From Paramicrobacterium fandaimingii (lineage in GTDB: Bacteria > Actinomycetota > Actinomycetes > Actinomycetales > Microbacteriaceae), in the NCBI RefSeq assembly GCF_011751745.2, contig NZ_CP061170.1, positions 930,001 through 994,000 of the forward strand: a stretch of DNA of 64,000 nucleotides, in the 5' to 3' direction. The translations under genes were made by a program, and so were the position numbers. A model generated the notes under the pieces. That model saw only the letters and a list, made by a program, of their open reading frames with translations. It searched no databases and had not been told where the DNA came from. Shown in pieces: positions 49,589 to 59,840 of this stretch. Positions within the stretch are counted from its first letter, which is position 1. Every line of letters starts with the position of its first letter.

Positions 49589-49626
49589 CGACGAACGGCG
49601 GCTCCAGCTGGAGCCGCCGTTCGTCG
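49589..49626. terminator. Perfect 38-bp palindrome, bidirectional terminator
   Basis: Arms of 19 bp (49589-49607 and 49608-49626) are fully complementary, centred on AGCT. It lies between the convergent SDR and ppc genes, 18 bases after the SDR stop and 27 bases from the ppc stop. Confidence 0.85.
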
Positions 49627-49653
49627 TCAGTGCAGAGAGTCAGCGCAGAGAAA

Positions 49654-52326
49654 TCAGCCGGTGTTCTGCAGGCCCGCCGCGACGCCGTTCACCGAGAGCA
49701 GCAGCAGATTGCGCGCCTGGTCGATCGTCGTCTCGGTTTCTTGCGTCGCCGCACCGCGCAGCGTGCGCAGCGCGCGCAGCTGCAACAGCGACAGCGCGTC
49801 GACATACGGGCTGCGCAAGCGAACGGCGCGCTGCAGCACCGCGCGGTTCTCGAGAAGCTCCGTCGTTCCCGTTGCGATGAGTGCCCACTCCCGTGTGCGC
49901 TCCATCTCTTCGAGAACGAGCGCCGCAAGGTCGTCACGGTCGCCGAGCTGCAGGTATCGCGCAGCGATGCGCTCGTCCGTCTTCGCGAGCGACATCTGCA
50001 CGTTGTCGATCATCGTCGTGAACAGCGGCCACTCGCGGTAGGCCCGCTGCAGCTCGTCGCGATCGCCGACCGCCTTGAGCGCGGTGCCGAGACCGAACCA
50101 GCCGGCGAGGTTGATGCGCGCCTGCGACCACGAGAACACCCACGGAATCGCGCGCAGGTCTTCGAGGGACTCGACAGAGAGACCACGGCGTGCCGGCCGC
50201 GAGCCGAGGGGAAGAAGGCCGACTTCTTCTTGCGGGGTGACCTCGGCAAACCACGGAGCGAAGCCGTCAGCGTGAACGAGCTCGTAGAAGCGCTCCCTGC
50301 TCGCAGCATCCATCACACCGGCCATGTCGGCGAACGCCGTCGCCGCGCTCGCGTTGAGCTCGCCGTTCGAGGGGCTCGACGCCAGCAGAGTTGCCGACGC
50401 GATCTGCTCGAGGTGCCGAAGCGCGATGATCGGGTTGCCGTACTGGGCGAAGATGACCTCACCCTGCTCCGTGAGCTTGAAGCGACCATCGACGGAGCCC
50501 GGAGGCTGCGAGAGTACAGCCTCGTTCGCCGGTCCGCCGCCTCGGCCCATTGCGCCGCCGCGACCATGAAAGAGAGTGAGACGGATGCTGTTGCGCTCCG
50601 CCCATCGCGCGATGGCGTCCTGCGCCTCATAGAGAGTGAGCGTCGCCGAAACCGGGCCGACGTCTTTCGACGAGTCGGAGTACCCGAGCATGACCTCGAG
50701 GTGACGATCCGTTGCCTCGAGGCGCTGTTTCACCTCGGGCAGCTGGATCATCTTCTCGAGGATCTCGGGAGCGTTCTTGAGGTCGTTGAAGGTCTCGAAC
50801 AGCGGAATGACGTCGAGCACCGGCGTCTCGCCGTCGCCGAACGCATAGCGCGCGAGGCGATGAACGTTGGCGATGTCGGCGACCTCTTGCGTGAACGAGA
50901 TGATGTACCGGCGGGCGGCATCCACTCCGTAGCGCGTCTGCAGAGCGCCGATCGTGCGAAAGACGTCGAGCACCTCGTCGGTCATCTCGCTGGGCTGAAC
51001 GCCGCGATCGAGCTCGTCGAGCGCCTGGCGGTGCACCTTCGAATGCTGGCGAACCTCAAGCTCGGCGAGATGGAAGCCGAAGGTCTCGACCTGCCAGATG
51101 AGACCCTGAACCTCGCCGTAGGCACTGCGCTTGTCGCCCGCTGCGACGAGCGAGTTCTGCACCGTGCGCAGATCGGCGAGCAGGTCGTCTGGGTGCGCGT
51201 AGGCGAGGTCGGCATTGCGGCCGCGCGTTGCGGCAATGCGCTCGGCGATCACCAGCACGACGCGGCGGTGGGGTTCGTTGGGGGAGCGCGTGGCGATCTC
51301 GTTCGTCAACTCGTCTGCGAGCGAACGCTGACGCTGCCATAGCGAGAGCAGGTCAGCGCTCGCGGCAGTATCGCCAGCGTCGAGCGTGAGCATGCGGCCA
51401 ACGCGAGCGGCGGCGCGCTCGAGCCCGAGCAGCACATGCTCCGACTGAATTGCCGCGGCCTGACGGGTGGTCTTCGCTGTGACATTGGGGTTGCCGTCGC
51501 GGTCGGCGCCGATCCACGACCCGAAGCGAACGAATGCGTGCGAGCGCGGTGGCAGCGTTCCGGCAGCCTTGCCCGCGAGCCGGTCGTCGATGAGGCGGTA
51601 GATGCGCGGCATTGCCTCGAAAAGCGTCTGGTCGAAGATGTTCATCGCCGTGCGCACTTCGTCGAGAGGCGTCGGCCGTGTTGACCGCAGCGGCGCCGTG
51701 CGGAAGAGCACGTTCACCTCGGCGAGCAGCTCGCGCTTGTTCTCTGCCTGAACGTTCTCGCCGAGTCGCGGGTCGTCGTTTTCGGCGACGAGTTCGCTGA
51801 TGCGGCGAATCGACGAGGCGACGGCGCGGCGACGAGCCTCGGTGGGATGCGCGGTGAGCACCGGGCGAAACTCGAGGCCATCGAGCATCCTCTGTGCACC
51901 GTCTTCGCCAAGCTCGCGAACCAGTGCGTTCATGGTGTCGGTGAAGGATGCTCCGACGTCGTCGCTCGGCTCGGGGTTGCGGCCCTGAAGCACGCGCACG
52001 CGGTGGCGTTCTTCGGCGAGGTTCACCAGGTGGAAGTAGCACGTGAAGGCGCGCGCCACCTCCTCGGCGCGTTCAGACGAAAACGACGCAACGAGTGCTT
52101 CGGCGTCTTCGAACGCCTTCACGTCTTCATTCTCGTAGGCATCGATCGTCAGGCCGCGCAGCTTCTCAACGTCGTCGAGAAGGCCTGAGCCGCCCGTCTC
52201 GATCAGCACACGTCCGAGTAGTTCGCCGAGCTGTCGTACGTCTGAGCGGAGGGCGTCGGGAATCTCCATGTTGCGTGGGGCCTGGATGATCGAGATTGCA
52301 GATGTGGGGGGATAAGAATCAGTCAT
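49654..52326 (-). CDS. ppc: phosphoenolpyruvate carboxylase
   Basis: PEPC fixes bicarbonate onto PEP to form oxaloacetate, an anaplerotic step. The 890-residue product is full length. Catalytic parts are VLTAHPTEARRRAV with the key His, GSWIGADRDGNPNVTA, the VMLGYSDSSKDVGP block with Lys, and FHGRGGAMGRGGGPANEAVLSQPPGSV in two segments. The C-terminal QNTG carboxylate end typical of PEPC is present. ATG 52326 has no clear binding site; the gene stands alone upstream of the palindromic terminator. Confidence 0.96.
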   Translation of the reverse strand: MTDSYPPTSAISIIQAPRNMEIPDALRSDVRQLGELLGRVLIETGGSGLLDDVEKLRGLTIDAYENEDVKAFEDAEALVASFSSERAEEVARAFTCYFHLVNLAEERHRVRVLQGRNPEPSDDVGASFTDTMNALVRELGEDGAQRMLDGLEFRPVLTAHPTEARRRAVASSIRRISELVAENDDPRLGENVQAENKRELLAEVNVLFRTAPLRSTRPTPLDEVRTAMNIFDQTLFEAMPRIYRLIDDRLAGKAAGTLPPRSHAFVRFGSWIGADRDGNPNVTAKTTRQAAAIQSEHVLLGLERAAARVGRMLTLDAGDTAASADLLSLWQRQRSLADELTNEIATRSPNEPHRRVVLVIAERIAATRGRNADLAYAHPDDLLADLRTVQNSLVAAGDKRSAYGEVQGLIWQVETFGFHLAELEVRQHSKVHRQALDELDRGVQPSEMTDEVLDVFRTIGALQTRYGVDAARRYIISFTQEVADIANVHRLARYAFGDGETPVLDVIPLFETFNDLKNAPEILEKMIQLPEVKQRLEATDRHLEVMLGYSDSSKDVGPVSATLTLYEAQDAIARWAERNSIRLTLFHGRGGAMGRGGGPANEAVLSQPPGSVDGRFKLTEQGEVIFAQYGNPIIALRHLEQIASATLLASSPSNGELNASAATAFADMAGVMDAASRERFYELVHADGFAPWFAEVTPQEEVGLLPLGSRPARRGLSVESLEDLRAIPWVFSWSQARINLAGWFGLGTALKAVGDRDELQRAYREWPLFTTMIDNVQMSLAKTDERIAARYLQLGDRDDLAALVLEEMERTREWALIATGTTELLENRAVLQRAVRLRSPYVDALSLLQLRALRTLRGAATQETETTIDQARNLLLLSVNGVAAGLQNTG

Positions 52327-52426
52327 CGTTTACCGAGGCTAGCGAGAGTTCGGGTGATCGCGTAATTGAGGGTACGTATGTGACGTCCCCTGGCCGTCTC
52401 GAATGCCGAGTTCAGGATGCCGCGGC

Positions 52427-53598
<1,172 letters not shown>

Positions 53599-53602
<4 letters not shown>

Positions 53603-54792
53603 CGGGTCTCCTTGTCAGATGAGGGCACGGATGCCGCAGGCTCGACGGGATGCGCCAGATCGGCGCGCGCTATCGCATCGCGCAGATTCTGTGCGGACTT
53701 CTCTGGCGGAATGTCGCCGATCCAGGCACCCATCGCCGCTTCAGAGCCGGCGAGGTACTTGAGTTTGTCTGCGGCGCGGCGCGGCGAGGTGAGCTGCAGC
53801 ATGAGCCGCACGTCGTCGCGCGCCACATTCACCGGGGCCTGGTGCCACGCCGCGATGTAGGGGGTCGGCGTGTCGTAGAGAGCGTCGACGCCGCGCAGCA
53901 GTCGCAGGTACAGGGTGGCGAGCTCGTCGCGCTCCTCGGGCGTGGTCTCGGCGAAATCGGCGACGTGCCTGTGGGGCAGCATGTGCACCTCGACGGGCCA
54001 GCGGGCGGCAAACGGAACGAATGCGCTCCAATGCTCGCCGCGCAGCAGCATCCGTTCACCCGCCTGCTCGCTCGCGAGAATATCGGCGAACAGCGTGGGC
54101 CCGTATGAACCGATGGAGTGGAGCAGGTTCTGGGTGCGCGGGGTGATGTATGGGTACGAGTAGATCTGGCCGTGAGGATGCTGCAGGGTCACGCCGATCT
54201 CGACGCCGCGGTTCTCGAACGGGAACACCTGCCGCACACCAGGCAGGGCGCTGAGTGCGCGCGTGCGCTCGGCCCACGCTTCGATGACCGTGCGCGCCCG
54301 TGCGCGGGTGAGCGAGCCGAAGGAGCCCTCGCGCTGGGGGGAGAAGCACACGACTTCGCAGCGCCCCACCGACGTGCGGGTGCGCTCGAGGCCGATGCGT
54401 GTGAGGTCGTAGAGGCCGCGCGGTTCGTTCTCGTCGCGTGTCAGCGGCCCGAACGACGGCGACTTGTTCTCGAACACGGCGACGTCATAGTTGCTCGGCA
54501 CCTCCGACGGATTTGTCGGGGTCTGCGGGGCGAGCGGGTCGAGTTCGGCCGGGGGAAGGAACGCGCGGTTCTGGCGGGCGGCGGCGATCGAGACCCACTC
54601 TCCCGTGAGGGGGTCTTGCCGCATCGACGCCGTGGCGGGGCGCGGTTCGGCGTCGCGAGAATCGGCGCGACGCTCGGCGGGAAGGGTTGAGCCGGGGTCG
54701 TCAAAGTAGATGATGTCGCGGCCGTCGGTCAGCTTGTGTGCTTGGCTTGTGATTCCGCCGGTGAGAGTCGAGATCGTGGGGGGAACAGGCAT
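53599..54792 (-). CDS. galT: galactose-1-phosphate uridylyltransferase
   Basis: GalT exchanges galactose-1-P with UDP-glucose. The 397-residue product has RQDPLTGEWVSIAAARQNR, the zinc/substrate region VFPFENRGVEIGVTLQHPHGQIYSYP with the catalytic His-Pro-His, and WPVEVHMLPHRHVADF (in segments). The start is uncertain: homology opens near MPVPPTISTLTGG at 54792, but the frame continues to an ATG at 54897 that is nearer a TAGATT -10 box. It is divergent from a DeoR gene across a repeat-rich gap. Confidence 0.88.
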
Positions 54793-54927
54793 GGGAGTCG
54801 TCCAGGTGTCGAATCGTGCGGAGAAACCGGCCTGGCGCAGTGCGCTCGCCGGCGCTCCAGTTCCGGTGTTGCGCCACAGAACTTTCAGGCGCGGCATTCT
54901 CGATCTGTAGCTCTTCAGAATCTATCG

Positions 54928-54967
54928 CTTTCGTATTGAAAAGTAAAGGCAAGTAAACGAAACTAAG
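54928..54967. promoter_or_regulatory. Operator-like repeats between galT and the DeoR gene
   Basis: The AT-rich gap holds CTTTCGT and, inverted, ACGAAAC around the direct pair AAGTAAA-GGC-AAGTAAA. DeoR proteins often bind such A-rich repeats, so this is the probable operator for the galTK operon and the regulator gene itself. Confidence 0.5.
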
Positions 54968-54970
54968 TGC

Positions 54971-55768
54971 ATGACGGATGCTGAGATTCTTCCCGCCGAG
55001 CTTCGCCGCGACCGCATCCGGGGCCGGCTCGACTCGCGCGGTTACGTTCGCGTCGCCGACATCGCGCGCGACTTTGCGGTGTCGAGTGTCACGGCGCGCA
55101 CCGATCTCGACGCCCTTGTCGAGGCGGGCGTCGCGCGGCGCGTGCACGGGGGAGCGGTGGCAGCCGGAGCTGTTCCCGAGTCTCCTGTCGAGCAGTCGGT
55201 GCAGACGGGCATGGAGTCGAAGCGCGCCATCGGGCGACGAGCGGCAAGCCTCGTCGACTCGGGGCAGAGTGTGTTTCTCGACGTCGGTTCGACGGCGCTC
55301 GCCGTTGCCGAGGCGCTTGTCGAGCGCACGGAGCTGCACGACGTCGTCGTCATCACAAACGGCCTCTCGACTGCGCTGGCGCTCGAGCCGGGGCTGCCCC
55401 GCTTGACTGTCTACGTGACGGGCGGGGCACTTCGCCCGCTGCAGCACTCTCTCGTCAACCCGATGGGACAGCAGCTGATCGGTTCCGTTCATGCCGACGT
55501 TGCGATTCTGGGGTGCAATGGAGTCGACGTCGAGGCTGGCATCACAAACGTGAATCTGCCAGAGGCTGAGATCAAGCGAGCGATGGTCGAGGCATCCGAC
55601 CGCGTGGTGATCACAGCGGATGCGTCAAAGCTCGGCAGGGTCACGCTCGGCCATGTCGCCGTGCTGAGCGACGTCGAGACGATCGTCACGGATGCCGCTG
55701 CCGACGTTGAGCTGGTGGCCGAACTTCGGCAGGCCGGCGCCCGCGTTGAACTGGCTGGTGATCTCTAG
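54971..55768 (+). CDS. DeoR family regulator, likely of galTK
   Basis: A 265-residue DeoR-type repressor. The helix-turn-helix reads LDSRGYVRVADIARDFAVSSVTARTDLDALVEAGVARRVHGGAV in consecutive parts, and the DeoRC domain shows FLDVGSTALAVAEALVE and ILGCNGVDVEAGITN. It is divergent from galTK with shared operator-like repeats, so it most likely controls galactose use. ATG 54971 lacks a strong binding site. Confidence 0.9.
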   Translation: MTDAEILPAELRRDRIRGRLDSRGYVRVADIARDFAVSSVTARTDLDALVEAGVARRVHGGAVAAGAVPESPVEQSVQTGMESKRAIGRRAASLVDSGQSVFLDVGSTALAVAEALVERTELHDVVVITNGLSTALALEPGLPRLTVYVTGGALRPLQHSLVNPMGQQLIGSVHADVAILGCNGVDVEAGITNVNLPEAEIKRAMVEASDRVVITADASKLGRVTLGHVAVLSDVETIVTDAAADVELVAELRQAGARVELAGDL

Positions 55769-55793
55769 CGCGTTCTGTTCACGCGCTCTCCAA

Positions 55794-55819
55794 AAAGTAC
55801 TTGCCAAAGTGGAAAGTAC
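55794..55819. promoter_or_regulatory. Direct repeat AAAGTAC(T/A)TGC before small membrane gene
   Basis: AAAGTACTTGC (from 55794) and AAAGTACATGC (from 55813) lie 19 bp apart just upstream of the membrane-protein gene, overlapping the expected promoter. They are a candidate operator for the winged-helix protein encoded next. Confidence 0.45.
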
Positions 55820-55852
55820 ATGCGAGTATGGCAAGCATAAAGGGAGGGCATC

Positions 55853-56284
55853 ATGGCTGATCACGCGACTCTGGAACCAAGCGAAGCCCGGCAGCTGCTC
55901 GAGAATGTGGAGCGACTCGGTACGGATGCACACCGGGCGGTGCGGCTTCCCTATATAGCGTTTCTTCTGACACTCGGAGTGGCGACAGCGCTCGGCACAT
56001 TCGCCATGACCCTGACGACTGGTCGCGCGTACTCGGCAATACTCATGGGCATGGTCGCCGTCGTCGTGTTCCTCATTATCGGCTTCGCCATCGCGGTGCA
56101 GAACCACCTAGCGTTCTCATACAGCCGGCGTTGGTGCGCCTACATTGCAGCCTGGTTCGTTCCGTATGCCGTCGCCATCGCGACGATCGTCTGGCTGCCC
56201 GACGCTGACGTGTTCTCAGCTGTCGCATCCGCAGCCATTCTCCTTGCCACGTCGGCGTGTGCCGTCTGGGAGGCCCGGTCATGA
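55853..56284 (+). CDS. Small integral membrane protein, unknown function
   Basis: A 143-residue protein with a 30-residue cytoplasmic start (ARQLLENVERLGTDAHRAV) and four hydrophobic helices. No catalytic motif is visible. Proteins with this helix pattern are often encoded beside a PadR/ArsR-like winged-helix gene, as here, where the next gene overlaps by 4 bases. GGGAGG lies upstream of the ATG. Family not firmly recognised. Confidence 0.8.
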   Translation: MADHATLEPSEARQLLENVERLGTDAHRAVRLPYIAFLLTLGVATALGTFAMTLTTGRAYSAILMGMVAVVVFLIIGFAIAVQNHLAFSYSRRWCAYIAAWFVPYAVAIATIVWLPDADVFSAVASAAILLATSACAVWEARS

Positions 56285-56598
56285 CTGCGCGCGACGTTCA
56301 CCATCCGAGGCATCGGCTCGACGTCGAGCTTCAGAACCCTATTCGGCTCTCGATCCTCGCTGCGCTTCGCCGCGCAGGGACACTCGGCTTTGCTGAAGTA
56401 CGCGATCTCATCGAGGTGAGTGATTCGGCCCTGAGCAAGCATGCCTCGGCACTGGAGCAAACTCGATACGTGCGTGTCGGCAAAACGTTTGTGGGCAAGC
56501 GGCCGCGCACCACATTCACGATCACCCGCGCGGGACGAGACGCATTGCAGCATCACATGGCCGCACTCACACAAATCGCTGAGATCGACGAAGACTGA
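56281..56598 (+). CDS. Winged-helix DNA-binding protein (ArsR/MarR-like, transcriptional regulator)
   Basis: A 105-residue single-domain regulator. LDVELQNPIRLSILAALRRAG, FAEVRDLIEVSDSALSKHASALE and the wing VGKRPRTTFTITRAGRDAL fit the HTH_27/winged-helix group related to ArsR. It overlaps the membrane protein gene by 4 bases (ATGA) and probably regulates this two-gene unit through the repeats at 55794-55819. Signal unknown. Confidence 0.87.
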   Translation: MTARDVHHPRHRLDVELQNPIRLSILAALRRAGTLGFAEVRDLIEVSDSALSKHASALEQTRYVRVGKTFVGKRPRTTFTITRAGRDALQHHMAALTQIAEIDED

Positions 56599-56609
56599 CC
56601 GGCCGCCGA

Positions 56610-56615
56610 TACCGT
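56610..56615 (+). promoter_or_regulatory. -10 box of a leaderless promoter (GNAT gene)
   Basis: TACCGT ends 6 bases before the ATG at 56622. Confidence 0.5.
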
Positions 56616-56621
56616 AGGTGC

Positions 56622-57113
56622 ATGGTGGAAATCAGCGTGAGGCCTGCGGCCCTCGAGGATGCTGTCGGCATCGCCCGCGTGCATATTCAAGCGTGGCGCG
56701 AGGCCTATGCCGCGCACGTTTCCGCGGAATACCTCGCGAGTCTCGACGAGGGTGCGCGTGTCGAAAGGTGGCGCGAGATCATTGCCTCCGGCGACACCGA
56801 TGCCTTCGTCGCTGAAGCAGACGGAGTTATCGTCGGCTGGGCCTCAGCCGGAGCGGGGCGCCACATGGATGCTCCCCTCGACCGTGAGCTCGAGGGAATC
56901 TACATCACCGCGCAGATGTACGGATCGGGAGCGGGGCAACAGCTTCTCGACGCAAGCATCGGAGAGTCCGCCGCCTATCTGTGGGTGCTCGATGGCAACG
57001 CCCGTGCCGAAGCGTTTTACGCACGCAATGGATTTCGTCGCGACGGAGCAACACAGAATCACACGTTGGGCGACGCAACGGTCCGCATCATCCGCATGCT
57101 GCGTCTGGCGTGA
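56622..57113 (+). CDS. GNAT family N-acetyltransferase
   Basis: A 163-residue acetyltransferase. VRPAALEDAVGIARVHIQAW opens the fold, ELEGIYITAQMYGSGAGQQLL contains the acetyl-CoA pyrophosphate loop (Q-x-x-G-x-G form as YGSGAG), and LWVLDGNARAEAFYARNGF closes it. Substrate is not predictable. ATG 56622 lies 6 bases after a TACCGT box. Confidence 0.87.
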   Translation: MVEISVRPAALEDAVGIARVHIQAWREAYAAHVSAEYLASLDEGARVERWREIIASGDTDAFVAEADGVIVGWASAGAGRHMDAPLDRELEGIYITAQMYGSGAGQQLLDASIGESAAYLWVLDGNARAEAFYARNGFRRDGATQNHTLGDATVRIIRMLRLA

Positions 57114-57221
57114 CGTGCCCTGACATTCGTGTGTCGAAGATGGTTCTGAGCCGACCATCCGAGCGCATTTATCGACATCTCAAACTGGCGCGGATGCTTG
57201 GCCGGCGTCGGAGGCCCGACA

Positions 57222-57227
57222 TAGAGT
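57222..57227 (+). promoter_or_regulatory. -10 box of a leaderless promoter (ABC-2 exporter)
   Basis: TAGAGT ends 7 bases before the GTG at 57235. Confidence 0.45.
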
Positions 57228-57234
57228 GTCAGTC

Positions 57235-58161
57235 GTGCCAGAACCCGTCATTGAAGCGAAAAACCTCGTCAAGAAGTACAAGGACTTCGCCGCCGTCGAC
57301 GGCATCTCGTTCGAGGTGGCGCCGGGGGAGTCGTTCGGACTTCTCGGGCCCAACGGCGCGGGCAAGTCAACGACGATGCGCATGGTCGGCGCTGTGTCGA
57401 CCCGCACATCAGGGGACTTGAGCATCCTGGGGCTCGATCCCGACCAGTACGGGCCCGAGATCCGCTCTCAGCTTGGCGTCGTACCGCAGGCAGACAACCT
57501 CGATGAAGAGCTGCGTGCTCGCGAGAATCTGCTCGTCTACGGCCGCTACTTCGGACTGCCCCGCAAGCTCGTCGCCCAGCGCGCAGACGAGCTCATGACG
57601 TTCGCCCAGCTCGACGACAAGGTGAAGTCACGGGTCGACGACCTCTCGGGCGGAATGAAGCGCCGCCTCACCATCGCTCGCTCGCTCATCAACGACCCGC
57701 GCATTCTGCTGCTCGACGAGCCGACGACGGGGCTCGATCCGCAGGCGCGGCACATTCTCTGGGATCGTCTCTTCCGACTCAAAGAGCAAGGCACGACGCT
57801 CGTGCTCACGACGCACTACATGGACGAGGCAGAGCAGCTGTGCGACCGCCTCGTCGTCGTCGACAACGGCCGCATCATGGCGGAGGGGTCCCCGTCGCAG
57901 CTCATCAGGCAGTACTCGTCGCGCGAGGTGCTCGAAGTGCGCTTCGGCTCGCAGAACAACGAGCTGGTTGCACGCGACCTTGAGGGCGTCGGTGATCGCG
58001 CCGAAGTGCTCCCCGACCGCATCCTGATCTATTCGTCGAACGGCGAAGAGGCGCTCACGGCGGTCACCGCCCGCGGGCACAACCCCAGGACCAGCCTCGT
58101 GCGCCGCTCGAGCCTCGAAGACGTCTTTCTGCGCCTCACCGGGCGGAGCCTGATCGAATGA
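57235..58161 (+). CDS. ABC-2 type exporter, ATP-binding protein (DrrA-like)
   Basis: A 308-residue ATPase of the daunorubicin-resistance/NodI type. Walker A GPNGAGKST, signature LSGGMKRRLTIARSL, Walker B ILLLDEPTTGLDP and switch His in TTHYMDEAEQ are complete; a C-terminal DUF4162-like domain follows. The GTG at 57235 is preferred to the GTG at 57226 because TAGAGT lies 7 bases upstream of the former and overlaps the latter. Two permeases follow with 4-base overlaps, forming a heteromeric exporter. Substrate unknown. Confidence 0.9.
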   Translation: MPEPVIEAKNLVKKYKDFAAVDGISFEVAPGESFGLLGPNGAGKSTTMRMVGAVSTRTSGDLSILGLDPDQYGPEIRSQLGVVPQADNLDEELRARENLLVYGRYFGLPRKLVAQRADELMTFAQLDDKVKSRVDDLSGGMKRRLTIARSLINDPRILLLDEPTTGLDPQARHILWDRLFRLKEQGTTLVLTTHYMDEAEQLCDRLVVVDNGRIMAEGSPSQLIRQYSSREVLEVRFGSQNNELVARDLEGVGDRAEVLPDRILIYSSNGEEALTAVTARGHNPRTSLVRRSSLEDVFLRLTGRSLIE

Positions 58162-59000
58162 GCACAGACCACGCGACACGGGCGGATGCTGCTCGCGCGC
58201 TGTCTGCGGCGAGGGCGCCGCGCCGCTGGGGCGCCTGGTACGTGGCGGAGCACCGCTTTCGCAACATGAAGGCGTACACGCAGACGGTGATCGCGACAGG
58301 CATCGGGTCCCCGCTGATGTACCTCTTCGCGATGGGCGTCGGGCTGGCAAGCCTCGTCGATGCAAACGTCGAGCAGAATGGCCTCGCCGTCAGCTACCTC
58401 GTGTTCGTCGCCCCCGCGCTTCTCGCGATGGCGGCATTCGAGGCGGCCGCCGAGGAATTCAGCTACCCGATCATGCTCGGCTTCAAATGGAATCCGACGT
58501 TCACCGGAATGGGCGCGAGCCCCGTGACTCCAGGGCAGATCATCGACGGGCAGGTCATCGCCGTAACCGCCCGCATCGTCGTGACGACGGCGCTCTACTA
58601 CGTGTTCATGCTGCTGTTCGGTGCCGTCCCCGGCGATCTCGGCTGGCTGTCGCTCTTCTCCGCCGTGCTCACCGGGCTCGCCTTCGGCACGCTTCTCATG
58701 GCCTATGTGGCGACGCTCGAGAACGACAGCGGCCAGATCGCCATGGTCATGCGGTTTCTTGTGCTTCCACTCACCCTCTTCTCGGGAACGGTGTTTCCGC
58801 TGACCCAGCTGCCATGGTTTCTGCAGTGGATCGGCTGGCTCTCGCCGCTGTGGCACGGCACACAGCTTGGTCGCGTGCTCTCATATGGTCATGCGGAGCC
58901 GGTGTGGCTCAGCATCCTTCATGTCGTCTACCTCCTGCTTCTGCTGATCGTCGGGTGGATGCTGGCGCGCCGCGTCGCCGCGAGGAGGCTCAACCGATGA
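58158..59000 (+). CDS. ABC-2 type exporter, permease 1
   Basis: A 280-residue permease with six membrane helices and the ABC2_membrane pattern FLVLPLTLFSGTVFPLTQLP near the C-terminus, preceded by AAEEFSYPIMLGFKWNPTF. It overlaps the ATPase gene and the second permease gene by 4 bases each. It resembles NodJ/DrrB-type transporters. Confidence 0.9.
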   Translation: MSTDHATRADAARALSAARAPRRWGAWYVAEHRFRNMKAYTQTVIATGIGSPLMYLFAMGVGLASLVDANVEQNGLAVSYLVFVAPALLAMAAFEAAAEEFSYPIMLGFKWNPTFTGMGASPVTPGQIIDGQVIAVTARIVVTTALYYVFMLLFGAVPGDLGWLSLFSAVLTGLAFGTLLMAYVATLENDSGQIAMVMRFLVLPLTLFSGTVFPLTQLPWFLQWIGWLSPLWHGTQLGRVLSYGHAEPVWLSILHVVYLLLLLIVGWMLARRVAARRLNR

Positions 59001-59818
59001 GCGTTCAGACCGCTCCGGCGCGGCGTCGTGCGAACGGCCCGTCGGCGCTCTATTCCCGCAACGCCCGCTCGGTGATGCTGCGCGGCTGGCGGGCCACGGC
59101 GAGCACGAACTGGCTCGTGATGGTCTCGGGGTTCTTCGAGCCGATCTTCTATCTGCTGTCGATGGGCATCGGCCTCGGCGCGCTCGTCGGCGATGTCGAG
59201 GGCCCCGATGGCACGGAGATTCCGTACGCGGCGTTCATCGCTCCGGCCCTCCTCGCCGTCGCGGCGATGAACGGTGCCGTCTATGACTCCACCTGGAACG
59301 TGTTCTTCAAGATCAAATTCTCGAAAATCTATGAGGGGATGCTCTCGACATCGCTCGGCCCGTTCGACATCGCGCTGGGTGAGATCGCCCTCGCGCTCAT
59401 TCGCGGCGCACTGTACGCGTTCGGCTTCATGATCGTGATGCAGGTGCTGGGCCTCAACCTGTCGTGGTGGTCTCTCCTCGCCTTCCCCGCCGTCCTGCTC
59501 ATCGCCTTCGGCTTCGCGAGCTTCGGCATGGCGGTCACCAGCTACATGAAGACGTTTCAGCACATGGACTGGATCAACTTCATTCTCATGCCCATGTTTC
59601 TGTTCTCTGCCACGTTCTTTCCGCTGAGCGTGTACCCACAGGGCATTCAGATTGTCATTCAGGCACTGCCGCTGTGGCACGGTGTCGAACTGGTGCGCGG
59701 GCTCACCACCGGAGCCGTCGAGCTCGGGATGCTGTGGCACGCGCTCTATTTCGCGGTGATGGCGCTCGTCGGCCTCGTGTTCACGACTCGGAGGCTCCGG
59801 GCGCTGTTCCTCGACTAA
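58997..59818 (+). CDS. ABC-2 type exporter, permease 2
   Basis: A 273-residue permease paralogous to the preceding one: MYDSTWNVFFKIKFSKIYEG-like region (VYDSTWNVFFKIKF), six helices and FILMPMFLFSATFFPLSVYP. The ATG at 58997 overlaps the previous stop (ATGA); the longer frame starting at 58487 is a shadow. The two permeases probably form the membrane heterodimer. Confidence 0.9.
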   Translation: MSVQTAPARRRANGPSALYSRNARSVMLRGWRATASTNWLVMVSGFFEPIFYLLSMGIGLGALVGDVEGPDGTEIPYAAFIAPALLAVAAMNGAVYDSTWNVFFKIKFSKIYEGMLSTSLGPFDIALGEIALALIRGALYAFGFMIVMQVLGLNLSWWSLLAFPAVLLIAFGFASFGMAVTSYMKTFQHMDWINFILMPMFLFSATFFPLSVYPQGIQIVIQALPLWHGVELVRGLTTGAVELGMLWHALYFAVMALVGLVFTTRRLRALFLD

Positions 59819-59840
59819 GCTCGCACCGGCCGATGCGACG

